Of a DNA stretch of 64,000 nt, positions 43,301 through 58,300 are shown piece by piece (positions within the stretch are counted from its first letter, which is position 1; each line of letters opens with the position of its first letter). Source of the stretch: Epiperipatus broadwayi (Eukaryota; Onychophora; Udeonychophora; Euonychophora; Peripatidae); NCBI GenBank assembly GCA_028023455.1, contig JAQFVV010006275.1:248001-312000 (forward strand). The letters run 5' to 3'. Made by a program: the position numbers and the translations under genes. The notes under the pieces were generated by a model that saw only the letters and a program-made list of their open reading frames with translations, did not search any database and was not told the origin of the DNA.

Positions 43301-46300
43301 TTTTCAAGACCCTTAAGATTTTTTTTTATATATCTAGCCTTGATCCAAATTAGCTAGCCATCCAAGATTGGCTGTAAATGGTTGGGTAGTTATTTTTGAC
43401 TAGAGGCTAAAAGAAGAACAGAAAAATTTTCACTCTCAGCATCAGATAGTTGGCAGATCTAGTTGAGTATTGAATTTTCTTTCACAGTTTTTTTATAAGG
43501 GCTTTTGGTAGGTGATATCTTTATCCTGAAGTGAACTATGTATATAAAAAAAATTGTTTTATCTTTTACTTATATATAAAAAATGTTCGATCACTCTTTT
43601 TGAGATATGAAGAATAAAATCTAATCTTTAATATAATCAATGCACTTTGTAAGCTTATTTACTAGCAACTTGATATGCATTTTGCTCTGAATCACTGTCC
43701 TCAAATACCCTTAAGTTTATCATCAGGAACTCAATGCATGCACAGAGATTATTAATCAGTTTTTGTATCATATAAATTAAATAGATTAATGTAATATAGG
43801 TTTTTATTTGTAAACTTTTTTAAATGATTAAAATAGGTAATATCTAATAACATAGAAAAAAGTAAATATTTAATAAATGAATGATTGACTAATCACTCCA
43901 GATCAAATTCTTTTTTTTTTTATTTAATTTATGTCATAGTCTTGTTAGAGCTTTTCTTAGATAAGCTTTCTATAGATATAAATCAAAGATTAGAGGTTGT
44001 TATAAACATATTGAATGATGTGATTTACATTTATTTATTAGATATATGTTTAATATTACTTCCAAAAACATACATATATAAATGCAGTGCAGACTTGTTT
44101 GTAGTGTGTGTGTATGTGGGGGGGGGGCACCTATAGAAAGTCATAAATTAAAAAATAAAACAATGATAAAACAAAAACTCATTGTTTTCTTATTTGAAAG
44201 GTATTTTTAAATTATAGCATATCCATTAAATTTTTCTGATCAAAAAACTTCATATAAAAATAGTTTGTTAATCAGGATATATGAAGTTCAAACCCCAAAT
44301 GTCACAAAGTTGAGCTGGGATCCATGGATCTTGAGCTCTAGAGTCAGCTACTTTCCCATTGAAACTAAACTCTGCAGAATACTACGTTTATGTATCCTTG
44401 GGATTCTATAATTTTATTTATTTATTTTTTTTTTTTTGAGAAATTAAAAATGCTGCCATAATAATGAAAACAAGAGATTGTGGGCATTCAAATTTTGTAT
44501 TAAATTATTTATTTTAAAGTAAATAAGTTGTTGAAGTTTATTATTGATAATATTTCCCTGAGTATTTAAATTTATCATTATATTAAGAATTACTAGTGAA
44601 GGTACACTATTCTGGAAAGATTATAAATTTATTACAAAAATTGGGTTGGTCATATTCAAATAGAATATATAAGTTTAATAATTTATATATATATCATTTA
44701 TGTGATAATGCAATGCATGAATCTTTTTTTTGTTTAGTGTACTGATGTTATTTGCAATAAACTATGTCTTTTTATATTTTCTTTTTAAATCATTGTGTTC
44801 AGCACATCGAAATTGTGGCCAGATTCGATTTCATTTTCAAAAAATATAGATTTAATATTGGAGTTTATTTTAGCATGTTTGTGTGTATATTTGTGTTGTG
44901 CCAATCTTGTAGTATTGTTGGCACGACTCACCATAGTAAATAGCATTACATGTTGGTTCATTATATTTTATAAACAATTTGTAGAGCTTGGTTTGGAGAT
45001 AATTTATCTTTAGTATTGTTCAACATTTGATTAAGATTATGAGGAGTTCTAAGACTAATATTGAATCCATTTGAGCAGACTGTTGTCATCTTTTTAGATG
45101 TATGTGGTTCAAAAGGAAGGCTGATCCATGCATTAATATTGCTATTGATGTTCCTGGTATTTAAAGATGAATAGAATTTTTTAAGAGTTTTATTTAATAG
45201 ATTAGTATTATATTCTGAATTGACTAAGACTTTTATAATATCATTTTCAATGTTGTCTTCTCTGTATGCTTCAAACTTGTATAATTTATAGTTTCTATAC
45301 AAAAAACATTTGAAGCCAGCCCTTTTATGTGAAATTGAAGTATATGAATGTGAGTAAATTACATCGTGAACATTGATGAGTTTTATAAACATTTTATAAT
45401 TTATTTGTGTGTTTGAATGTTGAATATACATAGCTAAAAACTTAATGCCATTTGATGTATTTTCATTTTCTATAATCCAATATCAATAAATGTTTTTTCT
45501 TCAGCATAAATAAGAACTTCATGTACATAGCGTATATAACAAAGATGATATTGCTCTTGTGAACTTTTTTGGAATGACTGCTAATTCAAATTGGTTCAGT
45601 ACTATACTACAAATTATGTCACTTAATGGCAACACCGTAGGCCATCCATGTTCTATTGTATAAAATTCTCCATTTAAAAGGGCCATAATGTCCCCATTTA
45701 TCCATTTAAGAGCATCAACATCAACAATAAAATTTATTTTGTTCTTATTAAAATTTAAATTAATTAAAGTATCATGAATTATACTAATAGATAATGGGCA
45801 TGATACTGAACTATAATGTTCCATTACATCTAATGAGGCGAGTTTATTGTTAGGGTTATACATTTGTGAATTTAATATTTGTATGCAAATGAAGATTTTA
45901 TAGCAAATTTTCTGAAATCAACTTGATCAATTCACCACTCAGCTATTAATTTTGCTGACGTATAAAAGTAAGTACCTCCAAAATCACATAAAAGTCTAAG
46001 ATTGATTTTCTTTATGCATTTTTATTTTTGCAAAAATTCTTGTGGGAATAGCTACTGTTGGATAAATCCTTTTATATTCAAATTTATTAATTGCTTTGTT
46101 TTGATACTATTTTCACATTGAAACAATAAATTTATCTTTTTCTCTTTTTAAATTATATTCTTCATGATGTTTATATTTTAATTTGATCATAAAAGAACAA
46201 ATTATTCCCTTTATCCTCCTTTAAACTTTTAATATTATTATATTGTAAAAATGATTTTTGATTTTGATGCTTTTATTTTATTAGACCAATTGTATTTATT

Positions 46301-49300
46301 ATTATTAATTTTAAATGGATGGTGACATAATACTTGTGCACCTTTATTTAGAATATCCTTACGTTGAGTTTATTTTCATAGTTCATTTCCATATGGCAAT
46401 TGTCTCTAAATATGTATTTTTCCTGATTTCTGCAACGAACTTTGGATCACAGTTAAAAACAAGTTTAATATTTTATGGAATAGATAATTTAGTTAAATTA
46501 ACAGATTTGTTGCCATCTACCTTAGGCAATACTATACCCTGTTTATAAGCTAAAAATTTTAATTTTTATCATATTTATGATTTAAAAATAAAAATAATTT
46601 TGAACATTCGATGTGTATTTGCAAGCAAATATTAAATTCACCGGTGTATAACTGTAACAATAAACTTGCCTCATTAGATGTAATGGAAATTTATGGTTCA
46701 ATATCACACCTGTTATCTATTAGTAAGCACAAAATAAATTTTATTGCTGTTGCTTTTAAATGGATGGATGGGGACATTACAGCCCTTTTCAATAGAGAAT
46801 TTTATACAATGGAACACCAATGGCCTATGGTGCTACATTAAGTGGAATAATTTGTAGTATAGTACTGAACCAATTTGAATTAGCAGTCATTCCAAAAAAG
46901 TTCATAGCAGCAATATATTCAAACTCTGATATAAGTATGATTGGTAAGGATTGGTGTATATATGAATATGCTTTAAGCTTAGCTCATTCACTTAAACTTT
47001 TAAAATTCTTACTGATGAGTGAATGCATAGAGATTTATAATAGCTATGAAAAAGACATGATCAGAGATTAATTTTTTTCTGAACAATTATTGTCTGTAAT
47101 GTAAACAATGCCCAACAATGATTATTTAGTATATGGATTTATAAATGTATGTCTGTTCTATATAAATAATTGTTTGAATAATATGGATGAAAAATGTTTT
47201 TATAGCTCCAGGGTTTGTTTACATTTTAGAATTGCAGCGGTATCAACACAGCAATGGATGACCAACATCTCATCTTACTGGTGAGGGCCTTGCAATGTCT
47301 GTTACCATTTTTATTTGCTTCAGTTCTTCAGAGTGGTCCTTATATGGAAAAATTAACTTCTGATCCCAAGGTTTATGATGGTAAGTAACATTTTGTTTTA
47401 ATATGTATTCATAAATGCTGAGTAATATTGACACTCTGCATGATATAAAAATGTAATTGTAAATGGTTTCAATTAAAAATTTTCATTCAGCAACATGTTA
47501 CTAGAGTGACAAGATTGAATTGTAATTCTGCCACTGCATGTGAAATTAAATTTTATTTTCAGAGGAAGAAAGCAAGGAAGTCTCTTTTTTTATAAAGCAA
47601 ATTAAATGTTATAATTATTGAAATCGCAGTTACTAATGAAATTTTAGAGAATGGAATAAAATACAAATTCAATTGAAAAATAATCAAATAAAATACAGAT
47701 TGTTATTAGCAAAATGAGATAAAGTAAGAAAAAAAACTTAATTTTATGAAACAGTGTGCAATCCAAAGATTCTCATCCATTCACATCAAAAAAACGTCAG
47801 ACCCCCCCTCCCCATTTTATCCATAATCATCATAAAATTTCATTTTCTAAGAATTCATATTTTTGACCACACTGTCAGATATATATTAAATAGTAAATAA
47901 TGCAATTTATGTTTATTTTTGGATATTGATAATAAATGAAATATTTATTATTCCTTAAAACAAATTATATTAAAAGTAAAGGTTTTTTAATTTTATTTTT
48001 CAATATTATATGTTTTATATGTGTATATTGTAAAGGTCAGGCAGTGGTGGCACTCTTAAATGAAGCTACTTTCCAATATAACCATTAGGTGCTGGAAATG
48101 CTGGAGAAGAGAGCTGCTACAAGTTTTTAATATTTATCTCTTTATTGAGTCAACTTTTGATGACTGGGTAAAATGCTACCATGTTTTTCCAGAATCTGGA
48201 AGGTGATTTAGTTAAATTTAAACCCCAATTTTATTGGACATTTACTTTTTATTTTGGATTTCCTTGATGCAATGATTAACACTTTGGCCAATATTCTCCT
48301 TCAACATTATAAATTAGCAATAAAATGAACAATTAAATTATTGCCTTTGAATGCCTCTTCTTACCTTTACTCCATATTGTGCCGGTCAGAATGGTCTGTC
48401 CACATAACAAGATCTAGCATCTAGGCAAAAGTACTTCGAGTCCAATCATGTGCAAGATACATATGTCAGGAACAATCATGAACTCCGCCCTGTATGCCCA
48501 GATTCCAGATCTATTAGCTTATGAGCAACAAATCCGACGATACTGGAATATTTAATTTACCACCTGCCAACATCGCACACCAGAGAAACAAAGAGACTCA
48601 GGGGAAAATCATGACAAATGCGTATATACATTTTAAAACAGACTAGTACTTATGCTTAACTTTAGTGGGATCTTAAATCATTCCACAAATCATGACATTT
48701 AAAAATTAATTAAATCAATTAACTAAAGAATGAGCAATGATCAGATGTTTAGTTTTAAATTTATATTTAATAACGAACAAATAGAAATAAAAAATATATA
48801 CATTTGAATTATATTAAATGGTGATTAGCCTCGTATTACAAATAAATTATATTGTGCTTATTCGCACTTAAGCAAAAGTATTTACAAATAAGTTTGGAGA
48901 ATTTTGATGCGGCATAATGACATTTCAATTAATCTAGCGCATTTATAATAATTTGCCCGAATTACAAATGAAAACACAACCTTGACTGATCCCAGGATGG
49001 GTTACATAATTGTTGATTAACTAACCGACCAAGCTATCATAAGTTTAATATATAAGAAAATAATTTTTAATAAAAGATTTATTTACTTTATTTGCATGTC
49101 GAACGTATGTGGAGTTATTTCTCTAAATTATATATAGTCGTTAAGCAACACATCGAGAGTTATTTAGTTTTTGAAATACGTTTAGTTAGATCATAACATT
49201 AGATATAGATATTTATAGGCCTGAGCTTTTTGAAAAGAAGGGTCTAATATAAAATGTCACGGTGTTAGCATAATGGCCGAATATTTGCGGATCCAAATTT

Positions 49301-52300
49301 TTGAAGTGCTTTATCATATATAAAAGAAAACAGTCTAGCCGACTTGCCACCCCGCATTTTGTGGAATCGGTTGACAAAGGGATTGCAATGGGCCGAACTT
49401 TGCCGGAATTTTCCCATGCATTGCTACGTAAGCATATATATGGTCCAGGGGCATTCATCGCCCTGTTTACGACCTGGAAGGATTCCGATGCACATCTCTA
49501 GATAAAGCTTAATAACATGAGTGTGGCCTATGCTAACAATGCTTTGGGACGGACTAATAACTAGTCAAATATCTATAATTAAGCTTACACCCTATAATAA
49601 TAACATCAAAGATAATGGTATGATCGTATTTATTAAACGAAGTTTAAAGATATTATTAGAAAAGTATTTTTAAATACCAACGAAAGTTCTAAATCCCCTC
49701 CCCCCTTTCATTACACTTATTTAATAAGATTCCACATACGTATAACATAGTATATAATTAAGTCTAAGGTGTGCTTTACAAAAAATATTTATATATATGT
49801 TTAGATGGGCCAGAATAAAGACATAAAAAGTAATATATATAGTTAATATATTTGTTTGCATTAATATTGCGCTCTTACGAAGATTATTAACATTGTATAA
49901 ATCGTAAACTAATCAAAGGTGAAACTTTATTTCTCCCTCTGTAGTTTACGCAAAAGTATAATAATTAATAAAAAATTTTTTTTTTTTTGAAAAATCTTCT
50001 CCCAACCTAGCAAGCGTTATAGTTTTAAAAGTAAAAACAAGCTAATTAATTAAGTGTCACTCCTATCTAATGCGAGGAGCTAAGGTAAAAATAACTATGT
50101 TGGCGAGGATGGGAGTTCATTGAAATATCATTTAGCATTTAAAATATATATATATTAGACAAAATATTAATAAAATAATTGCCGCATTAAATTAAAAGTG
50201 AAAGAAATTACGAAGCTAACCAAAATGGTTATAGAATAAAATGACTATAAGGAAGTTACAAATAATTAATATTAAATTTTTATATTTTAAGAGTTAATCA
50301 GGAGAAAGTTCTGAATTCATAAAGGCGGCACTTTACAGCGTTACCTTCGTAAAGCAGGTAGCAGATCACCAAGTTGGTTCTCACGGTATAGCAGCAGGTT
50401 TATGGAGGTTCATCTTTAGTGGCAGGCTGGCTGAAGTTGAGTTAGCTTAGTCATGGAAAGAAGGTGTTTCTTGAGAATTTGAGCGACGTAGATTCGTTCG
50501 GCGGATGCCTTATGAATCTATGTACTCCCCCCTGATGATTGAATTTTGGGTCCTTTTTATATGACTCCGGTTTATCTAAGGAATGATATCAAGTTGTAAT
50601 GCCTGCGGCTATAAAATAATATTGCAAAACAGCTTTTTTTAGTAAGGAAGTTCTCCTTTGTTAATCAGGTAGTATAAAACAATATAAACGGATTAGTATT
50701 TTTGAAACAATTGTTCTAAATCTATTTCTGACTCGGAAATAGATTTTACCAAACGATAACTTTTGTTTATGAAATTTATTTAATTTTCTAATATAGATAA
50801 TAATTTAATCACGCTAATTGATTTTGTTTTAGAATGCTTTTACAAGCTACCAAACCGATTACATTATCCCAACCGCCATTACATACATATTTTTAATACA
50901 TAAAATTTTAAATATACATTTTCATATAACATATATAAATATTAATTTATACGTAATCCTTCATCACTTTTAATATATACATGTGATTTACGCACATATA
51001 TGACCTATTAAAATTATATGAAATATTATTATTGATTTATTTAATTTATGATTATTAAATCTCTTGTTAACGTTTATTTTGAATACAAAATTTAAAAAAA
51101 TTGAAGCAAATAGGTGTGTATATATACGTAGGACTGGGATTTGAATCCAGTTTTTTGGTGAGGGATAGAATAGGACTGTGAAACGTAATCTGAACCTCAG
51201 ATTCCGTTTCAATATCAATCCATAACCATTGCATAACCTAATTAATTTCAGCATAGGACAGGAGATCATGATTCTCTCTTATCTATGTATTGAATGGAAC
51301 ACAAATAAAAAAAAATAACATGAGATAATATAACAAATATTGCAACACAATTTATTTATATACAAATTATTTACAGAATCGTCATTAGTTGATAATTCAA
51401 CATTCTGAATTTTACCTTCATACAAATATTCAGATGAGCTTGACCATCATTTTATATTTATTGAATGATTTCTTTTCTGCAGATAATTTACCTTCAAATT
51501 TAAATATTTTCCTTTTTTTCTAACACTAATAATATGGGTGCTTTTAATGTAACTTGAATAATGTTGTGTATGTTCATGAGTTTTGAGTATAATACTTTGA
51601 AAGTAATTTTGAATAACAAATTCCTTCACTACTAACCATAGTAAACATTTCAAATCATTATTATTTTAATGATGTTGTCCACACTGTATTACTATTAAAA
51701 TATATTAAGACGAAATATCTCACAGGTGGAATCAATTGCAACACTCATCAAATATAATCACATATATATAAAAGCAAGTTCTAAATTTTTAAACATAATG
51801 CAAGTCATGCAAATTAGCACATGAAAACATTTTAAAAGAATGTACAGGAGGAATATACTAATTGCATAAAGCAAATAGACATAACTTCATTAATAACATA
51901 ATATTTATTATTCAAATATCTACCTTGGGCTTATAGTACTATTTTTTTGTTTTCTCCCATCACAATTAAATCATTATTATAAGTAATATAATTTTTTTTT
52001 CTCTTACTTAATTCATCATCTTGATTATTTTTAAATGCATTTTAACAAATAAAGGAGATATAACATAATTTTTAAAAAAAATTTCAAATGAAGAAACATA
52101 AGATTATATAAAAATAATCCCATTATCTCCTTTTTTAAAAAAAAAAATAAGTGAAAAATAAAATAAATTTACATCTGGAATCTATTGCTAAGTCTTTTAA
52201 CAATAGGTTTCTTTTTTTGTAAAGTTTATATATGAAACCACTTATAGTTTGGATTCATGAGTTTTTGATATCCAGCAATCTGTGGGTCTCACTGAATCAT

Positions 52301-55300
52301 CTCTGAAATCAGAGCATTTAGCTAACATATTGTTGATAATTTTATAATTCTTGGGCAAAATACCAAATTCAATAAATAGTGTGCAATCAGGTAAATTTTT
52401 TTAAGTTAGCTAATTAATTACAGTTTGAATTCATGGCTTTTTGATGTCCAACAATCTGGGTGTCTCAATGAGTTGTCTTTGAATTCAGAGGGTTTGACAT
52501 ATTGCCAATTTTATTATTTTTGTGCTAAGCACCAAATTCAATAATTGGTGTGTAATCAGGTAAATTTTCTAAGTCAGCCAATTCTCATAGTTAGTTTAGG
52601 GATGATTAACAATAAACAATCATGAAAGATAATATTTAGGATACCACTTTAGCTAAGGTAGACAATCTGAGGAAGAGATCCTATGTTTTTATTTATTTAT
52701 TCATGGCTATATTGCTGATACTTAACAGTAGTTCTTTTCCAAGCTATGTCTGTTATAGAGATTATTCCAGGAAAAATAACAACTCCTTGAGCTAGAGAAT
52801 GAATGAAACAGGTCATTTTTTGCCTTTACATAAGTTAATGATAATTATCCTATTTTTTTATTGTGTATGGAATTTCATAAATAAGTTACCAGATTCACAT
52901 TCCAACTGATATTAAAAATAATGCTTAATTGCATTATTTTCAAAAATGTAGTTACCAAAATTATTTATTTAAAAACTTTAATTTAAATTTAATTACTTAG
53001 ATAGTGTTTTCAAAAACATACTTAGTAAAATAGATTTTGTTAAAATTTTGATTTTGAATTTTTCATAATAAGCCCCAATTAAATCTGTTTAACAAAAAAA
53101 AAAAAAACAGACTTAATTACCAAACAAAAACAACCTATTTAGACTTTATTTTAAAATTAGAAGTAGTCTTAATCTTTTATGTTATTTAAACCAAGATTAG
53201 AAATTTTCATGCATACTTGAATGTATATCCCCCCCCCCAGTTTTTCTTCTGCCTAACTTTAATATCTAGTTATTATTGCCAATGAAGTATCCACTTCAAT
53301 ATAAACACATTTATAAAAGTATATATATATGAATAAACACAGATATTCCAAAAGTCTAATTTGCCTGGTATTTTTTCTTTTCTATATAATCTAATCTCAT
53401 CTGCTTTTTCCCAAAATGTTGAAGTTTCATCTGAATAATTTACTATATTAATAATAAGATAAAATAGAGTACTATTCTATTGAAATTACATTTTTTATAG
53501 ATCTAACAAAAGACTGTAAGGTTTCCTGCATTGCATAAATGACCACAACTCAATTTATTCATTATTATTACTTTAGAATTGAAGTAAAAAATGAATGATT
53601 AATTTACTTATAAGAGAATAATATTATAAGACTAATTATCATCTATGGATCTAAACTATTGTGACACCCTAAATTTATTCTCTACATAAATTTTCTGTTA
53701 AGCCTTATTTAGAACAATCATTTTTTAATAAATATAATACCCTTTATCATGGTAGAAATTATTACATTTTTTTAACTTAGACATAGACTTAATAAAATGT
53801 AATAGTGAGATTGATAGTAATTTCTAGTAAGTATATACATAACAGTAATATAAACTCTGAAAAAAATTGATAACTTGTATCTAGAGTGGATAAAATAACT
53901 AGGCAGCAGTATTAATGATCAAGCAATAATTCTTAATTCTCATTGTCACATGCAATTTATTTTAGGATCTTAATATCTATCACTGCATCATAAACTTTAA
54001 TGAACTTTTACATCTTTAAGGTGCACACATACATCTCTATGTGTGTGTGTATATATATTGCTGTTAGGAGCAATTATTGTCACACTATTATAGTGCCATC
54101 TATTATAAGTTTAGTAATCATTGGACACTGGGTATAGTGCTTTTATATTCCAAGACTAATTTCTGATTTAGATTTCCATCAGTAAGAATCTTTTAATGTA
54201 CCTCATAAAGCTGTTTTTATTCTTTTGTGATATTTTTATTTCATTAGATTTATTATAATTTGTAAAATAAAATATTTATAAATTTAGTTTTTTAATATTT
54301 TACTTCCATGTTGAATTTCTAAATCTGAATGTTCCAAACTTTACAAGATGTTCATTGTGGTGGCTTGTACGACAGTGTTTTTCAAACACTATAACTAGAT
54401 ATGATTATAGTAAATATTTATGTATAATTATATTTCTATTCAGTAAAATAAATAATAGAAATTTATTGGAAATTTGCAATTTGAAACAAAAAAAACATCT
54501 TTATATTAAGGTTGGATTTTAATTTTTAAAAAAAGACATTTTATAATACATTTTTGAATCATTTATATAATTATCTTCACCTTATTTTCTGCAAGGTTTA
54601 GTATATTAGATCTTTCTTAAACAAATTTTGTTAAAAAGAATTCCATAAATAAATAATTTTAGCATGTAATGTGTATATTTGCATCATTTTGTGGATGCTT
54701 ACAATCAATCAAGGTGTAATAGAACTTCATTTTCAAAATTAAAACTTTATTTTGCTATTTCATAAATTTTGAATTGTAGAGACTATACAAATTGTGATAA
54801 GCTTTATACACAGTTCTAATTATTTTAGATAAAACAATTTTAATTGATTTATTATAAAGAAAAGGTATTGATGTTCAAAATGAAACTTTTTTATTTCTTG
54901 TAATGTGTTTGAATATCAAAGAATTTTTCATTAAATGGTTTTAGTTCAGATCCACTTTTGTATTAGAACACAATTCTTGAAAGGTTGGGCCAGTAAAAAG
55001 CATTCAAAGTGGAAAATATTGGAACAAAAGTTTGAAAAAATATTCTTGAAAAACACTTCATCATCATATTATGCTGGCAATCACAGAAAATTGTAATGAA
55101 ATTCAGTATCAATTAATTTTATTTTAGATTTTAAGAATAATAGTTATAATACCATATAAATAAAACAGAATTTTTTATCACATAAATCTCTGTTTTCCTG
55201 AAATTAAAAAGAATATATATGGTTGTATATGTGTTATATTTAAGTATATAGTGAACTCTCAATCCATTGAATTGCATATGTCATTGTTTTGTTTTTTTTT

Positions 55301-58300
55301 TGTTTTTTTGGTATCCTTTGTCTTTTTTTTTTTTTTGATTGGAATATGCATTTGTTGTTTTTTGAATTATCATTTATATAGGATCTATCTTTAACAAATG
55401 ATGGCTCTGATGCAATAGTTTTCTGCATGAATAATTCTGTTATTTAATTAATTTTTCTTCATGGATAGTTCTGTAATTTAATTCTTATTATTCAAAGATA
55501 TAGCACATGTGCCTCTTTTAATTTTATTTTACAATGTTAACTTCAACCTTTTAATTTTTTATTGCAAATTTAAAAAGAGATTTTTGTTTTGATAGTAACT
55601 TTATTAAAAGGTTTATTAACAATTTAAAAAGTTGTTTTTGTTTTGATTATAATTTTCTGTTAAAGGTCTTAACATTTTCTGATGGTAGCAAAATTTTCAC
55701 CACCTCTATGCCATTTACAGTAACATTTTCTGAGATAATCGAAGCAATAAAATATGATTGTTATAAATAAATAAATGTCAATTTATTATTTTTACTTTTT
55801 ATATTATATTAATAATAGATAAGATTATTTAAAAAAAATCTAATGATTATACATAATCAATATTAAGTCCAATTGTAATTTAAACATATGTAATTATTGT
55901 ATTAAAGCTTTATTTATATATTTTGTAAGTAATAAATAAAGAATGTTTTGAGTTCTAGTATTTGAGTTGTATTTAAAGCTAACAAATTATCTTTATATAT
56001 ACTGTATATACTGGAGTTATTTTCATCTATATTTTTTTTAATATATTTAACATTCTATTGTTTTATATATCAAACATTTATTTTGTCTGTTCTATTTTTA
56101 AAAAAGATGGAGTTTACTATTTATTCATGCATAATTTGAAACATTTTTAAAGAAATAGTTTGAAATAGTTTGAACAACCACTGATGAGTCATTTAGATAA
56201 TAGATAAGAAAAAGGATTCAAATTTTTATGTAAATACTTTTATCAACTCTTATAGATGAAAATAATGCATATCTTAATAAATCCAATAATGTAAGAGAAT
56301 AATAATTTTATTTTTGGTTTAATTGACTCTTTACAATAATAATCAGTATGAATATATACAATATCTAAATAAACATTGTAATTATTTACAAGATAATCAT
56401 CCCTTCTCACTAGCAAGAGTATTCTTGCAGTTTTAAGATCACTGTTTAACAACATTAATGAGAAGGGGTGATTACCTTCTATATAATTATATTGTAAACA
56501 CTGCTAGTAAAAAAAAAATATTGATTGTTACTAAATAAACATTGTTAATATATAATCATGAGACATTTTTTTTTATTTACAAACCATTTAACAATAAACA
56601 ATTGGCACAAATATATCTAATTTTAAATGAAAAATAAATTATATATATAAAATAAAATAGAAATTTATATAACTTTACAATATTAGCCAAAAAAAAAAAA
56701 ACTTTATTAATTCTTCCACAACCATGGTTTTATCTATTAATAAATAGACCTTTTTAAGTGAAATTCAACCAAACATACAACAGGTATATATACAAAATAA
56801 AATAGCTGTCTCATCATTCACTTCAAAAACCAATTTTTTTTAACATCAAAGGATGTTTTCATGAAATTGATGGGCTCAGATTCAAAATATTTTATCATCA
56901 ATGTGTCTTTTACTTTTCAATTTATTTTTTTCATAAAACATAATCTCTGCATTATCAAATAATATTTTATGATCTGTATTTAGTTCATGAATATATAAAG
57001 CTGAGTTATGATATCTATTTTTAACTCTACTATGAACTTTAATTCTTTCATTAAAACTTAATTTACTCTGACCTATATAAATTTTATAACATCTGCAAGG
57101 AATCTTATAAACTACTCCAGGAATAAATTTGCAATCAATTGACTGTGTGGAACTATTTAATAATGAATTTAAATTCAGGCCTTTCTTTCAGGCCACTTTC
57201 ATACCACCCAGTAAAATATATATATATATAATGATGAAACACCATTATTTGTTAAACATTATTTGGATTATTGCTCACATTAAAAATATTTTAATACTAC
57301 TTACTAAATATTAAATATTGATAATATATAGCAAGTTTTGCTTTAGTTGTTAGACTGACAAAGGCTAATACAAAACTTATATGACTTTAATGCTGGAATT
57401 TGAGTTCTACTTGACGATTTTATGTTATTTTTTACTTTAACTGACTTTCAAAAAGTGTTTATTGAGAACATTTAATATCACTTGACCTAATTATTTGTTG
57501 AATGGCATGTCATTGTTATAAAATAGATATTTTTTATTTAGATATTATATTTGTATATACACACAAACATATTACATTTTCTGTTTTTTGTGTGTATATA
57601 TTTTACAGAATCAAGGTTTTCAGAAGGTGCTTCTCCTCTTGAAGATTTATCTGTAATTATAGGTGATAAAAAACAAGTTTCCATATTAGTTACAACTTAT
57701 GAAAGGCATATAGCAGAAGAGTGGTATGAGAATTGGAATAGTTTTAACTGGATTTGCAAACAATTGTATGTATTTATTCAAATATTTTTAATTTATAATT
57801 TTAGTTAAATACACATCCACTTATATATTATATTTATATATTGGACTATTTCCATCATCTAATATTAAATGTTTTTTAGAAAAATTTAACTTTATATAAA
57901 TTTTCCATTTTCAGTCAACTGTTATTAAAAGCATAAGGGTTAGTATATACACAACTTTTCAAGTAGTATTATTTCCCTCTCTTCTTCAAGTATTTCTGTC
58001 CTGACTAGTGATGTACTAACATGGGAATCAAACCTCTGGACTCTTAGATTCTTGAATATTGAATTTTAAAGTAATGCTCAGTTGGGTTGAGGGTCACTGT
58101 AAAATTCAATATTCAAGAATGTAAGGGTTCAGATTTGATTTCCTTGCTAATACTGTCACTGGTCAGGCTAACAATACCTGAAGAGGAGAGAAAAATAACA
58201 CCACTCAAAACATTGTGTGTTATTACTAACAGTTGAATGTAATTGGAAAATCTAAATAAAATTAAATTTTTCTAAATATGAAGAAAATAGTCCCAATATA

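Larger units (their letters stand above)
32208..47229 (+). other. RELCH intron h-i, 15 kb, repeat-rich
   Basis: The largest intron in the window. In order it holds the pogo-like element (32546-33748), the 2.67-kb element with an internal tandem array (35495-38165), the 371-bp palindrome (39711-40081), a degenerate long direct repeat (41640-42850), a (TG)n tract at 43189-43210, a minus-strand tRNA-like SINE (44311-44372) and two head-to-head Penelope-like RT fragments (44961-46110 and 46300-47074). The stretches 33750-35480, 38170-39700 and 40090-41630 show nothing beyond AT-rich sequence and short microsatellites. Confidence 0.8.
47381..57608 (+). other. RELCH intron i-j, 10.2 kb
   Basis: It contains the GC-richer unassigned island (about 48360-50600), a minus-strand tRNA-like SINE (51131-51240), a 176-bp-period tandem duplication (52246-52595) and a Penelope-like GIY-YIG fragment (56882-57168, minus). 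The span 52600-56850 is AT-rich with poly-T and poly-A runs and I recognise nothing in it. Confidence 0.8.

Noticed and set aside
44961-45431. Independent host gene of 156 codons
   Set aside because: Sequence and position match the connector of a Penelope-like RT and the frame breaks at the catalytic box.
45490-45560. Intact RT catalytic site in the Penelope-like fragment
   Set aside because: The expected YVDD reads YVHE and lies in a different frame from the upstream RT segment.
55240-55428. Basic minus-strand ORF (KKKKRQRIPKKQKKN)
   Set aside because: Lys-rich only because it is antisense to poly-T runs at 55290-55340.
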